Assembly (NCBI GenBank): GCA_943330705.2
Contig: CALQIT020000002.1
Span: 48,341 to 112,340 of the forward strand
Direction: 5' to 3'
DNA: 64,000 nucleotides
Source: Streptomyces griseus
Lineage (GTDB): Bacteria > Bdellovibrionota > Bdellovibrionia > Bdellovibrionales > Bdellovibrionaceae
The translations under genes were made by a program, and so were the position numbers. Below are positions 8,903 through 16,894 of the stretch, piece after piece (position 1 is the first letter of the stretch; every line of letters starts with the position of its first letter). Under the pieces are notes generated by a model. That model did no database searches, was not told the DNA's origin, and saw only the letters and a list, made by a program, of their open reading frames with translations.

Positions 8903-10432
8903 ATGCTTCGTGTCCTTGTGGCTGATGATGATCATGGCTTGCGGCTTTCGGTAAGGTCTGCGCTGGCATTGGATGGACGATTTGCTACGGATGAAGCTAT
9001 TGATGGACTTACCGCAGTCGAACAAGCCAAAGTGACCCAATATGATATTGCGATTCTTGATGTCGATATGCCACGACTTAACGGGCTTGAAGCGCTTCGC
9101 CAAATTAAAGAACTAAATCCCGGCACTGTGGTTATCATGATGACAGCTTTTGCAACCATCAATGACGCCGTTTCTGCAGTCAAGGACGGGGCCTACAACT
9201 ACCTTTCGAAACCAGTTCAAGGCGACCATTTGATTGCCTTGATTGACCGCGCCCTTGCGGCAATGAATTTGATTTCAAATGTTGCGGCCTCAGCGCCAAT
9301 GCTGATGGACGATGGTCGTAAGATGATTGGCAATAACTCGCATATGCAAAAAGTTTTCAATGTGATCAGCCGGGTTTCTAAGGTTGATACTCCAGTTTTG
9401 ATCCGCGGCGCTTCTGGAACCGGAAAAGAACTTGTGGCCCGAGCGGTCCACGCAAACTCGGCCCGTAAGGACGAAAAATTTGTTGCGATCAATTGCTCGG
9501 CGATACCGGAAAACTTGTTTGAGTCCGAATTGTTTGGCCACGAAAAAGGCTCGTTCACTGGCGCTGATCAGCGCAAAATCGGCAAGTTCCAATTCGCCGA
9601 AGGCGGCACCTTGTTTTTGGATGAAGTTGGTGATTTGCCTTTATTGATGCAGGTAAAATTGCTGCGCGTTTTACAAGAAAAAATGTTTACCCCAGTTGGT
9701 GCCAACCGCGAAATCCCAACCAACGTTAGAATTGTTGCCGCCACCAATCGGCCACTGGAAGAAATGATTAAGCTTGCCACTTTTCGCGAAGATCTTTTCT
9801 ATCGCCTAAATGTAATACCCATCTTGTTGCCCTCGCTGATGGATCGCAAAGATGATTTAGACAAATTGATGACTATGTTTATCAAAAAATTTAATGCAGC
9901 CCACAGTAAACGTATTGGTGGCGTGGCTGCCGATGCTCTGGCCGTCCTCAAGCGCTACGAGTGGCCAGGGAATATCCGCGAACTTGAAAACGTTATCGAG
10001 CATATGTTCATTATGGAAAATGCAAAGCTTCTGACTTTGGGGTCCATTCCCGAATCACTATTGAAAGCAACCGGCACCTTTCTGCCAGAGTTTCCACAAA
10101 CTGAAGCGACCCTAAGCACTACCGTTTCCGAGTCTAGCTTTGCAGCTTCTGGCCTTGATCTTGAAGACGACACGCTTGGCTTTGATTCTTCAGATGATTT
10201 GGATATTGATGATGACTTCCTGGAACCCATTGCCGGAGCGCCTACCGGGGACGGTGGACCAATGGATTTCAATGCTCAAAAAGAGACCTTTGAAAAAGAC
10301 TTTATCATTAAAGCGCTGAAAACTTTTAAGGGTCGTATCAATCAAACAGCCTTGCATGCGAATATTCCGAAAAAGACTTTACTAAGAAAAATCGAAAAGT
10401 ACGGAATTGTCGCTAAAGACTATACCCTTTAA
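8903..10432 (+). CDS. Sigma-54-dependent response regulator, NtrC family
   Basis: 509 residues from ATG 8903, placed by GGAGG at 8893-8897; an upstream in-frame GTG (8885) has no ribosome site. Domain order is receiver, AAA+ and Fis-type helix-turn-helix. The receiver has the acidic cluster VADDD, the phosphoacceptor in LDVDMPRLNG and the switch Lys in SKPV. The AAA+ domain has Walker A GASGTGKE, Walker B GGTLFLDE, and a sigma-54 contact loop reading GSFTGA instead of the common GAFTGA. The C-terminal helices include GRINQTALHANIPKKTLLRKI. An acidic Asp/Glu-rich linker of about 60 residues precedes the DNA-binding domain. No cognate kinase is adjacent. A sigma-54 promoter candidate lies ahead of the flagellar cluster in this window, but a link is only a guess. 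Confidence 0.95.
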   Translation: MLRVLVADDDHGLRLSVRSALALDGRFATDEAIDGLTAVEQAKVTQYDIAILDVDMPRLNGLEALRQIKELNPGTVVIMMTAFATINDAVSAVKDGAYNYLSKPVQGDHLIALIDRALAAMNLISNVAASAPMLMDDGRKMIGNNSHMQKVFNVISRVSKVDTPVLIRGASGTGKELVARAVHANSARKDEKFVAINCSAIPENLFESELFGHEKGSFTGADQRKIGKFQFAEGGTLFLDEVGDLPLLMQVKLLRVLQEKMFTPVGANREIPTNVRIVAATNRPLEEMIKLATFREDLFYRLNVIPILLPSLMDRKDDLDKLMTMFIKKFNAAHSKRIGGVAADALAVLKRYEWPGNIRELENVIEHMFIMENAKLLTLGSIPESLLKATGTFLPEFPQTEATLSTTVSESSFAASGLDLEDDTLGFDSSDDLDIDDDFLEPIAGAPTGDGGPMDFNAQKETFEKDFIIKALKTFKGRINQTALHANIPKKTLLRKIEKYGIVAKDYTL

Positions 10433-10459
10433 AAATTTTGGCCTTTGTTTCTTAGACTT

Positions 10460-10855
10460 CTATTTTTTACGTCCCCAAAAAATATGGGACTCTGGAATAT
10501 TGCCCTTTTCACATTCGTTTTTTTCATTCGAGGTAAAGGCTTGAGCGCAGGTCCGCTGCTCTTTCATGTAAGTGCACCATGCCCGGTGAGTCAAATCAGC
10601 AATGGTTGAAAAACAACTACTACCTTCTAGATAGGCCCGGCAAAGATCTTGATCCAAACCTGCGGGCAAAGAGGAAAAGCAACTTTTACCATCACGACAA
10701 ACTTCACAAATTTTTCTCTCGCTGCCCTGAAAAGAACTAAAACAATCCGTCTTTACCGATTTGTAAGCCGCACAAGTTTCTAGCTTTGCAAAAACAGATG
10801 TCGGAAAAAAAACCAAAAAAAGTGCTAACCCAAACAAACTCCGATTCATTTTCAT
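10460..10855 (-). CDS. Small exported protein with four Cys-pair repeats
   Basis: 131 residues; AGGAG eight bases ahead of the ATG supports the start. A signal peptide (MKMNRSLFGLAL to VFA) predicts export to the periplasm or beyond. The mature chain of about 108 residues carries ten Cys in a regular pattern. Four units of 20-22 residues each contain a Cys followed by FSS or similar (TDCFSS, KSCFSS, SSCFST, RTCAQA), then 11-12 residues to a second Cys, then about eight residues to the next unit. The spacing suggests stacked disulfide-stapled repeats. I do not recognise the family. It stands alone, converging on the response-regulator gene. Confidence 0.75.
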   Translation of the reverse strand: MKMNRSLFGLALFLVFFPTSVFAKLETCAAYKSVKTDCFSSFQGSERKICEVCRDGKSCFSSLPAGLDQDLCRAYLEGSSCFSTIADLTHRAWCTYMKEQRTCAQAFTSNEKNECEKGNIPESHIFWGRKK

Positions 10856-10932
10856 ATCGCGATCTCCTGGAAAATATCCAAAAAAGAATCAACTGTGACG
10901 ATTTTAGCAACTTGGTGCCTAGATTACCAGTG

Positions 10933-10980
10933 CTGATATCACTGTTGATATCACTGTTGATATCACTGTTGATATCATAG
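10933..10980. repeat. Four tandem 12-bp repeats
   Basis: Four copies of a 12-bp unit, TTGATATCACTG with small changes in the first and last copies. It lies in the non-coding gap between the divergent Cys-repeat and START-like genes, about 120 bases ahead of the latter. Each unit contains the palindrome GATATC, so the array could form cruciform-like structures or be a repeated binding site. Copy number probably varies by slippage. Confidence 0.85.
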
Positions 10981-11098
10981 GCAAACCTGGGCCAGATCAG
11001 CATGCGGGTCTTTGTAGCTGTCAATGCGGTGGCAAGGCAAAGGCTTGGCAATTGACAAGCTGCTTTCCTGTAAGCTTCAATCTAGTCAATGGAAGTTT

Positions 11099-11887
11099 AT
11101 GAAATTTAAATCAATCCTGTATGCGCTTGCACTACTAACCACCTTACTTATCCCTACCCCAATTTGGGCGTGGGATCTTTCTTCGCTACAAGGCATTGAT
11201 ACAGATTACAGCAAAGCACTGCACAGCCTTGCTCTTGAGGGAGTTGATTCCTACCTGCCTCTGGCCAACCCAGATCTGGACGGAATCGCCCTGATTTGTT
11301 TTTCCCATCCGGCAAATGACTTGTATATGGGCGTTGGCCAATTTATGAAAATCAATGCACCCCTTGAAAGAGTGACTCAGTTTTTGGAAAGGTTTGAAGA
11401 CTATCCAAAATGGACAGATGGGCTTCTTTCAAACTCTGCACAAAAATTGAAAGATGGAAAATTTTTAGTAAGTTCTGAGCAGCACGTACCGATTCCTTTT
11501 GTTTCCAATGTGCATTCAAAAATGATTTATTCAGTTGAGAAGAAAGATAATAAGGTTTTTTTTCGCTATCAGTTGAAATCTAGCAATTCACTGACTGCCT
11601 ACGACGGCTTTATTTTACTTGAAGAAAATAAAGATCGAACAACTCAGTACATTGAGTACGACTTTTGGGATGCAGATTGGGGCTTGGGAAAATCCTTTGC
11701 TAAGGCCAGAATTTGGGCAGACAGTCTACAGGGCATCTATCAGTGGGACATTGCTTTTAAGCTGCGGTCCGAAAACTTAAATATAACTGATCATGAAGTC
11801 CTAGATCTAAGTAAGAAGAAAGCTAAAATCAAAAGTCTTGAGCCCTGCTTATCAAATAAAGTTTCCTTTAAATATTTAGCAAAATAG
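11099..11887 (+). CDS. Exported START/SRPBCC-like protein
   Basis: 262 residues from ATG 11099, chosen because MKFKSILYALAL begins a clean signal peptide ending near IWA; GGAAG lies just upstream. A longer frame from 11024 would bury the signal. The mature part resembles START-like (polyketide cyclase/SRPBCC) beta-grasp pockets that bind hydrophobic ligands: MKINAPLERVTQFLERFEDYPKW near the start, then alternating strands, and a helix SLQGIYQWDIAFKLRSE near the end. Export of such a domain suggests a periplasmic lipid or small-molecule binder. The substrate is unknown. Confidence 0.65.
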   Translation: MKFKSILYALALLTTLLIPTPIWAWDLSSLQGIDTDYSKALHSLALEGVDSYLPLANPDLDGIALICFSHPANDLYMGVGQFMKINAPLERVTQFLERFEDYPKWTDGLLSNSAQKLKDGKFLVSSEQHVPIPFVSNVHSKMIYSVEKKDNKVFFRYQLKSSNSLTAYDGFILLEENKDRTTQYIEYDFWDADWGLGKSFAKARIWADSLQGIYQWDIAFKLRSENLNITDHEVLDLSKKKAKIKSLEPCLSNKVSFKYLAK

Positions 11888-11902
11888 TGGTCGCCTTGAT
11901 GT

Positions 11903-11917
11903 GACTAAGGCTTAGTC
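11903..11917. other. Palindrome, 7-bp arms
   Basis: GACTAAG, one base, CTTAGTC, 15 bases after the stop of the START-like gene. No T-run follows, so it is a weak terminator candidate or a dyad binding site. The rest of the gap to 12095 shows nothing clear. Confidence 0.3.
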
Positions 11918-12095
11918 GGAGCCAGCGCCGTCAAGAAAAAACTTCTTAAAAATTTACTTATGGAGCAAGTTCTCAAACGCGTTTTGACTTGATCGTAGAA
12001 CCCTAAAAACCTATCTTCAGCCCCCTGCTTTGAAGCTCTAACGCCAGGTTTGAATAGAGCTTCTGGTACGGAAAATGGGAGGGGTCCTTTCCGGC

Positions 12096-12662
12096 ATGAC
12101 AATGAATCCGCTACCACCGCAAGCTTATACCAAGGATACTCTTGCCCATGCTTTTGCTTGGCTGCAGAACCAAACTGAAAGCATCAAGGAAATGGCTAGC
12201 AATCCCGATATCTTGGTCGGTCTTTACCTAAAAGCCAAGCTTCAGGGTGATGAGGCCCTCGAGCGCCCTAGTATCCAAAATTTTAAAAACGAGCTTCGTA
12301 GCTTAGCTGGAATGATGGGCGAGTTTACCACCAAACAAGAGCATCGCCCAGAACACCGCCCAGAATCCCGCCCCGAACACCGCACCGAGCACCGCTCAGA
12401 ACCCATGGCAAAATCACAGCCTGCTCCTGCCGCCATGCCAGGCCCCGCCAAATCAGCGCAGCAGTTTTCAGCAAGCCAGCAAAACATCACGCCGACACCC
12501 CCACCACGGACCGAAACTCAGATGTTGGATCAAAAATCTCTGCAAATGATTCGCGAAGTCAAAGAGCAGTTTAACTTAAGTTCGGATTCCGAAGCCTTGC
12601 GTCTTTTAATTTCCGCTGGATCGCAAAGCCTGAAGGGCTTGATTCACGAATCTCGACGCTGA
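12096..12662 (+). CDS. Uncharacterised protein with EHRP repeat linker
   Basis: 188 residues from ATG 12096, placed by GGAGGGG at 12078-12084. I do not recognise a named family. Three parts are visible. The N-terminal ~75 residues are helical (AYTKDTLAHAFAWLQNQ, IQNFKNELRSLAGMM). The middle is low-complexity and opens with five four-residue units of EHRP type, followed by Pro/Ala/Gln-rich sequence. The C-terminal ~45 residues (QMIREVKEQFNLSSDSEALRLLISAG) look like a short helical or ribbon-helix-helix-like module. No signal peptide or membrane segment is seen. It lies just ahead of ileS in the same direction with an 78-base gap. Confidence 0.7.
   Translation: MTMNPLPPQAYTKDTLAHAFAWLQNQTESIKEMASNPDILVGLYLKAKLQGDEALERPSIQNFKNELRSLAGMMGEFTTKQEHRPEHRPESRPEHRTEHRSEPMAKSQPAPAAMPGPAKSAQQFSASQQNITPTPPPRTETQMLDQKSLQMIREVKEQFNLSSDSEALRLLISAGSQSLKGLIHESRR
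12339..12398 (+). repeat. In-frame 12-bp repeats coding EHRP units
   Basis: Five consecutive 12-bp units reading EHRP, EHRP, ESRP, EHRT, EHRS. The units differ at third positions and a few others, so the array is older than the near-perfect one in fliK. It forms a charged linker between two helical parts. Confidence 0.8.
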
Positions 12663-12740
12663 TCACATTGATCTTCCAAAGCTTTTCCAATAGCTTAGCT
12701 AAATCTATTTAATTTGAACTGAATCTTGGAAAGGCCCGTC

Positions 12741-15584
12741 ATGAGTACGCCTTCGGACAGCAAGCCCGATTACAAATCCACCATCCGTCTTCCGCAAACG
12801 GATTTCCCAATGAAGGGAAATTTAAATGTTCGCGAGCCTGAAACTATTAAGAGCTGGCTAGACACGGGTATTTACCAAAAAATTATGGCCAAAAATAAGG
12901 GTCGAACAAAATTTGTTCTGCCAGATGGTCCGCCGTATGCCAATGGATCCATCCACATTGGCCATGCGCTCAATAAAACTTTGAAAGATATCATTATCAA
13001 GTACAAAAACATGACAGGATTTTGGGCGCCGTTTATTCCCGGCTGGGATTGCCACGGGCTGCCAATTGAACACGCGGTGATGAAAAATCTGGGACCCAAA
13101 CTAAAGGAAAAAACCGATCCAGAAATCCGTGCCCTTTGTCGTGCAGAAGCGCAGAAATGGATTCAGCATCAACGACCGCAGTTTCAACGGCTGGGCATTT
13201 TGGCAGACTGGGATAAGCCCTACTTAACCATGGATGCAAGTTACGAGGCCGAACAAGTTCGGGAATTTGCTCGTTCATTTTCCAAGGGCTTAGTTTATCT
13301 GGGCACCAAACCGGTGTATTGGAATTGGACTTTAAAAACCGCCCTAGCCGACGCCGAGGTCGAATACCATCCGCATAAAAGCCCGGCCATCTACGTTAAA
13401 TTTTCAGTGGAAGATGCGACAACCTTAAAAAAATTGGGCAACCCCACTCAAGCCACGTCATTTGTTATTTGGACGACAACCCCTTGGACATTACCTGCAA
13501 ACTTGGGTGTTTGTTTAAATGCCGATTTTGAATATGGCGTTTACAGTACAGGCTCTGAAAATATTATTGTTGCCAAGGCTTTGAAAGAATTTTTTGAAAA
13601 AGACACTGGGCTGACCTTGCAATTACAGTCTTTATTAAAGGGCTCTGAGCTTGAATATGGTAAGGCTCGACATCCGTTTTTGAATCGTGATTCTTTAATT
13701 GTGCTTGGAAACCACGTCACTGCCGACGCGGGAACTGGCTGCGTGCATACAGCACCAGGACATGGGGCTGACGATTACAAGGTTGGATTGCGATACGGAT
13801 TGCCAATTCTCAGTCCCGTCGATGCCTCGGGCACCTACACCGATGAATACCCGGAACTTCAGGGAACGAATATTTTTAAAGCCAATCCGCTAATTATTGA
13901 AAAATTAAAATCCAACGGCCATCTTTTGGGTTTCAAAGAAATTGAGCACAGCTATCCGCATTGCTGGCGCTCAAAAACCCCATTGATTTTTCGTGCCACA
14001 GCCCAATGGTTTTTGGGAATTGATATCGAAGGCAAAGAATTGCGCAAGATGGCGCTAAAAGAAATGGACTCGATCAAATTTTATCCGGATTGGGGCGAAG
14101 CACGTTTTCGCGCAATGTTCGAAAGCCGTCCGGATTGGTGCCTAAGTCGGCAAAGGGTTTGGGGCGTTCCGATTCCTGTTTTTTACTGCCTTAAGACTGA
14201 AAAACCGCTGGCTGATGAAAAACTTATGATGGCTGTGGCTGACGTGATGGAAACCGAAGGTGGGATCGAAGCCTTTTTCAAATACACACCAGAGCAATTT
14301 TTCGCTAAGGCCTATCCAGGAAAAGAAAAAGCATTTCTTGAAAGTGCTCAAGCCCTTCATGGTCATGACGCTAATTTTGGGGCCGAGGGCTTTCGCCACG
14401 GCAAGGATATTTTCGATGTCTGGTTTGACTCTGGAATCTGTCACTCTGCCGTGCAAAAACGCCGCGCCAGTGAAGGTCTGGACTTTCCTGCCGATGTTTA
14501 TCTTGAGGGCAGCGATCAGCACCGTGGTTGGTTCAATACCTCGATGCTATCGTCGTTGGCGACCAATGGCAAAGCGCCGTTTAAGGCTTTGATCACCCAT
14601 GGCTTTGTGAATGATTCACAAGGAATGAAAATGAGCAAATCCAAGGGTAACGTGGTTGATCCCAACGACGTCGCCAGCAAAAGCGGCGCTGAAATTATTC
14701 GGCTTTGGACAGTCTACGAAGACTACGGTGGTGATGTTAAATGTGGTCCCCAAGAATTTGAACGAGTCACAGAAACCTATCGCCGAATCCGCAATACCAT
14801 GAGGTTTCTACTGGGCGCGACTTCAGATTTCGATCGGCAAAAGGATTCTGTGGAGTTCGCTGAGATGACCGCACTTGACCAGTGGGCGATGGGTCGGCTG
14901 TTCGACCTGACAACCAAGATCACCGAAGCTTACGATAATTATACCTTTTATAAGGTCTATCACTTGCTCAACAATTTCTTTACCGTGGACTTGTCAGCCA
15001 CCTACTTGGACGCCATAAAGGATCGGCTTTACACCTGGAAGGGCGAAGGCAAGGCGCGAAGATCGGCACAGACTGCAGTTTTTATTATCACGGACTATTT
15101 AATCCGTATGATGACGCCAGTCCTGTCCTTTCTAGCCGACGAATCCTACCGCTATGTCCAAGGGGCAAAAGCGGAAAGTGTTTTTCTTTTGGATTTCCCA
15201 GTGCCGGCAAAAGAGTGGCAACAACCTGAACTTGCTGAAAAATTTGCCGAGCTCTTACGGATTCGCTCAGATGTGCAAAAGAATTTAGAGAACTTAAGGG
15301 CGCAAAAAATCATAGGCGCTAGCTTAGATGCCGCAGTTGAAATTACCTGCGAAGGACCAGCCCTTACCACTTTACAATCTTTTGATGGCAAAGGCGGTTT
15401 GTTTTCTGACCTGCGGGAACTTCTGATTGTATCAAAAGTAAGCCTAAAGTCAGGACCTTATGCCATTGCAGTGGCCAAAGCAGATGGGGAAAAATGCCTG
15501 CGCTGCTGGATTTATTCGAATGAAGTGGACCAATCAACTGTGCACCCGGGCGTCTGTCCGAAATGTGTGGAGGCCTTATCATGA
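12741..15584 (+). CDS. ileS: Isoleucyl-tRNA synthetase
   Basis: Charges tRNA-Ile with isoleucine in the cytoplasm. 947 residues, normal for the bacterial type. The start is ATG 12741, with GGAAAGG just upstream; the in-frame TTG at 12726 is less likely. Class I signatures are present: HIGH at residues 72-75 and KMSKS at 630-634. The editing (CP1) domain lies between them, with TTPWTLPANLG and GTGCVHTAPGHG. The C-terminal zinc ribbon has two Cys pairs (CLRC and CPKC). The stop overlaps the lspA start in an ATGA, so the two are translationally coupled. Confidence 0.98.
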   Translation: MSTPSDSKPDYKSTIRLPQTDFPMKGNLNVREPETIKSWLDTGIYQKIMAKNKGRTKFVLPDGPPYANGSIHIGHALNKTLKDIIIKYKNMTGFWAPFIPGWDCHGLPIEHAVMKNLGPKLKEKTDPEIRALCRAEAQKWIQHQRPQFQRLGILADWDKPYLTMDASYEAEQVREFARSFSKGLVYLGTKPVYWNWTLKTALADAEVEYHPHKSPAIYVKFSVEDATTLKKLGNPTQATSFVIWTTTPWTLPANLGVCLNADFEYGVYSTGSENIIVAKALKEFFEKDTGLTLQLQSLLKGSELEYGKARHPFLNRDSLIVLGNHVTADAGTGCVHTAPGHGADDYKVGLRYGLPILSPVDASGTYTDEYPELQGTNIFKANPLIIEKLKSNGHLLGFKEIEHSYPHCWRSKTPLIFRATAQWFLGIDIEGKELRKMALKEMDSIKFYPDWGEARFRAMFESRPDWCLSRQRVWGVPIPVFYCLKTEKPLADEKLMMAVADVMETEGGIEAFFKYTPEQFFAKAYPGKEKAFLESAQALHGHDANFGAEGFRHGKDIFDVWFDSGICHSAVQKRRASEGLDFPADVYLEGSDQHRGWFNTSMLSSLATNGKAPFKALITHGFVNDSQGMKMSKSKGNVVDPNDVASKSGAEIIRLWTVYEDYGGDVKCGPQEFERVTETYRRIRNTMRFLLGATSDFDRQKDSVEFAEMTALDQWAMGRLFDLTTKITEAYDNYTFYKVYHLLNNFFTVDLSATYLDAIKDRLYTWKGEGKARRSAQTAVFIITDYLIRMMTPVLSFLADESYRYVQGAKAESVFLLDFPVPAKEWQQPELAEKFAELLRIRSDVQKNLENLRAQKIIGASLDAAVEITCEGPALTTLQSFDGKGGLFSDLRELLIVSKVSLKSGPYAIAVAKADGEKCLRCWIYSNEVDQSTVHPGVCPKCVEALS

Positions 15585-16105
15585 AAAAGAAATACGTTTT
15601 TTTAATTACCTTTTCAGGTCTGATCATTGCTATTGATCAAGTGACCAAGATATTTATTCATACCCACTATCAATTGGGCGAATCGACTCCGGTATTGGCC
15701 GGCTTCTTTAATCTTACTTACGTGCGCAATCCAGGTGCTGCTTTTGGTTTTTTGTCACAAGCACATCCTTCGTTTCGTGAAATATTTTTTCTATCGATGC
15801 CGCCGGTCGCGCTAATTATTATTTTGCTTATTTTACGTGGGGTCAAAGATAACGACCGCTGGCAAATCTTAGCCTTAACCAGCGTTTTCGGTGGCGCCAT
15901 TGGTAATTACATCGATCGAATTCGCTTTCGCTATGTGATTGATTTTCTCGATTTTCACATCAAAGAAAAATATACCTGGCCTGCTTTTAATGTGGCCGAC
16001 ATGATGATTGTCAGCGGTGTTGTTTTACTTTTGATTTTAATGGTCTTCGAGGGCAAAGAAAATGCCAAAAAGGTAACTTCCTCAGCCGTCGACAATGCGA
16101 CCTGA
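15581..16105 (+). CDS. lspA: Lipoprotein signal peptidase (signal peptidase II)
   Basis: 174-residue inner-membrane aspartyl protease that cuts prolipoprotein signals after diacylglyceryl transfer. ATG 15581 overlaps the ileS stop and is preceded by GGAGG. Four hydrophobic helices are visible. Conserved family segments: IDQVTK in helix 1, VRNPGAAFG, then GNYIDR and FNVAD with the two catalytic Asp. It overlaps lgt by 11 bases. The window encodes several predicted lipoproteins that would be substrates. Confidence 0.97.
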   Translation: MKKKYVFLITFSGLIIAIDQVTKIFIHTHYQLGESTPVLAGFFNLTYVRNPGAAFGFLSQAHPSFREIFFLSMPPVALIIILLILRGVKDNDRWQILALTSVFGGAIGNYIDRIRFRYVIDFLDFHIKEKYTWPAFNVADMMIVSGVVLLLILMVFEGKENAKKVTSSAVDNAT

Positions 16106-16865
16106 AGTCATTTTTTTCGGAACAGCGATTCCCACTTATTTTGTCTATTTGGGATTGCTGTTTTCTGCACTTGTCTTTTACGTAGCCAATCGGGCCAAAA
16201 AATTAGCAGTAAATCGCGATATTGCTTTAAACCTGGGTCTTATTATCATGATCGCTGGGTTCTTTGGGGCCCGCGCCTTTCATATTTTTTATGAACAACC
16301 AGAAATCTATCAAAGTAACGGATGGCTTTTTTTCAGCTTTTGGTTTGGTGGATTTGTTTGGTATGGCGGGGCGATTTTGGCTTTCGTTGCCTGTGCTATT
16401 TATTTAAAACGAATTTCACAGCCGATCACCGTTTGGCTGGATTTTTACACCCCGATTATTGCCCTTGGCTATGGATTAGGTCGCATCGGCTGTTTTCTAG
16501 CAGGATGTTGCCATGGCAAAGCCACAGACCTTCCGTGGGGTCTGCACTTTCCTTTTGACCCTGGAGTCGCCCGCCACCCAACTCAGCTTTATGCGACGTT
16601 TTGGGAGCTTGCGATTTGGGTTGCTCTTACCCGAATCGGTCGCCTCACCAGTATCAAGCGTTCACCAGGCAACCTGTTCTTCATTTACGGATGCTTGCAT
16701 GCCATCGGAAGACTTCTGATGGAAAGCTTTCGCGAGGACAACCGCGGCCCCCAAATCTGGATTTTCTCAATTTCCAGCTGGCTCAGTTTTGCACTTTTTT
16801 CCCTTTGCTTTTTCTTTTTGCTGATTGGACTACGAGGAACAAATTCTGCACGGGTTGCTCGCTAA
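16095..16865 (+). CDS. lgt: Prolipoprotein diacylglyceryl transferase
   Basis: 256 residues; transfers diacylglycerol from phosphatidylglycerol to the lipobox Cys, the step before LspA. Multi-pass membrane protein. Family signatures: GARAFHIF, GGFVWYGG, the long motif GLGRIGCFLAGCCHG, RHPTQLYA, and GRLLMESFREDNRG. The start ATG lies inside the lspA reading frame, so ileS, lspA and lgt form one tight operon. Confidence 0.96.
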   Translation: MRPEVIFFGTAIPTYFVYLGLLFSALVFYVANRAKKLAVNRDIALNLGLIIMIAGFFGARAFHIFYEQPEIYQSNGWLFFSFWFGGFVWYGGAILAFVACAIYLKRISQPITVWLDFYTPIIALGYGLGRIGCFLAGCCHGKATDLPWGLHFPFDPGVARHPTQLYATFWELAIWVALTRIGRLTSIKRSPGNLFFIYGCLHAIGRLLMESFREDNRGPQIWIFSISSWLSFALFSLCFFFLLIGLRGTNSARVAR

Positions 16866-16872
16866 GTTTTTT

Positions 16873-16894
16873 GAGTTAGAGTTTTTTCTAACTC
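16873..16894. other. Hairpin between convergent lgt and DUF2339 genes
   Basis: Perfect 8-bp stem GAGTTAGA / TCTAACTC with loop GTTTTT, between the convergent ends of lgt and the membrane-protein gene and covering the latter's stop. T-runs lie before and inside the hairpin on the plus strand rather than after it, so its role as a terminator is uncertain. Confidence 0.35.

Noticed and set aside
10933..10980. Repeat array as a CRISPR
   Set aside because: Units are 12 bp and directly adjacent, with no spacers and no cas genes.
11905..12117. 70-codon minus-strand frame ahead of the repeat-linker gene
   Set aside because: Antisense to that gene's start and ribosome site; no family or signal features.
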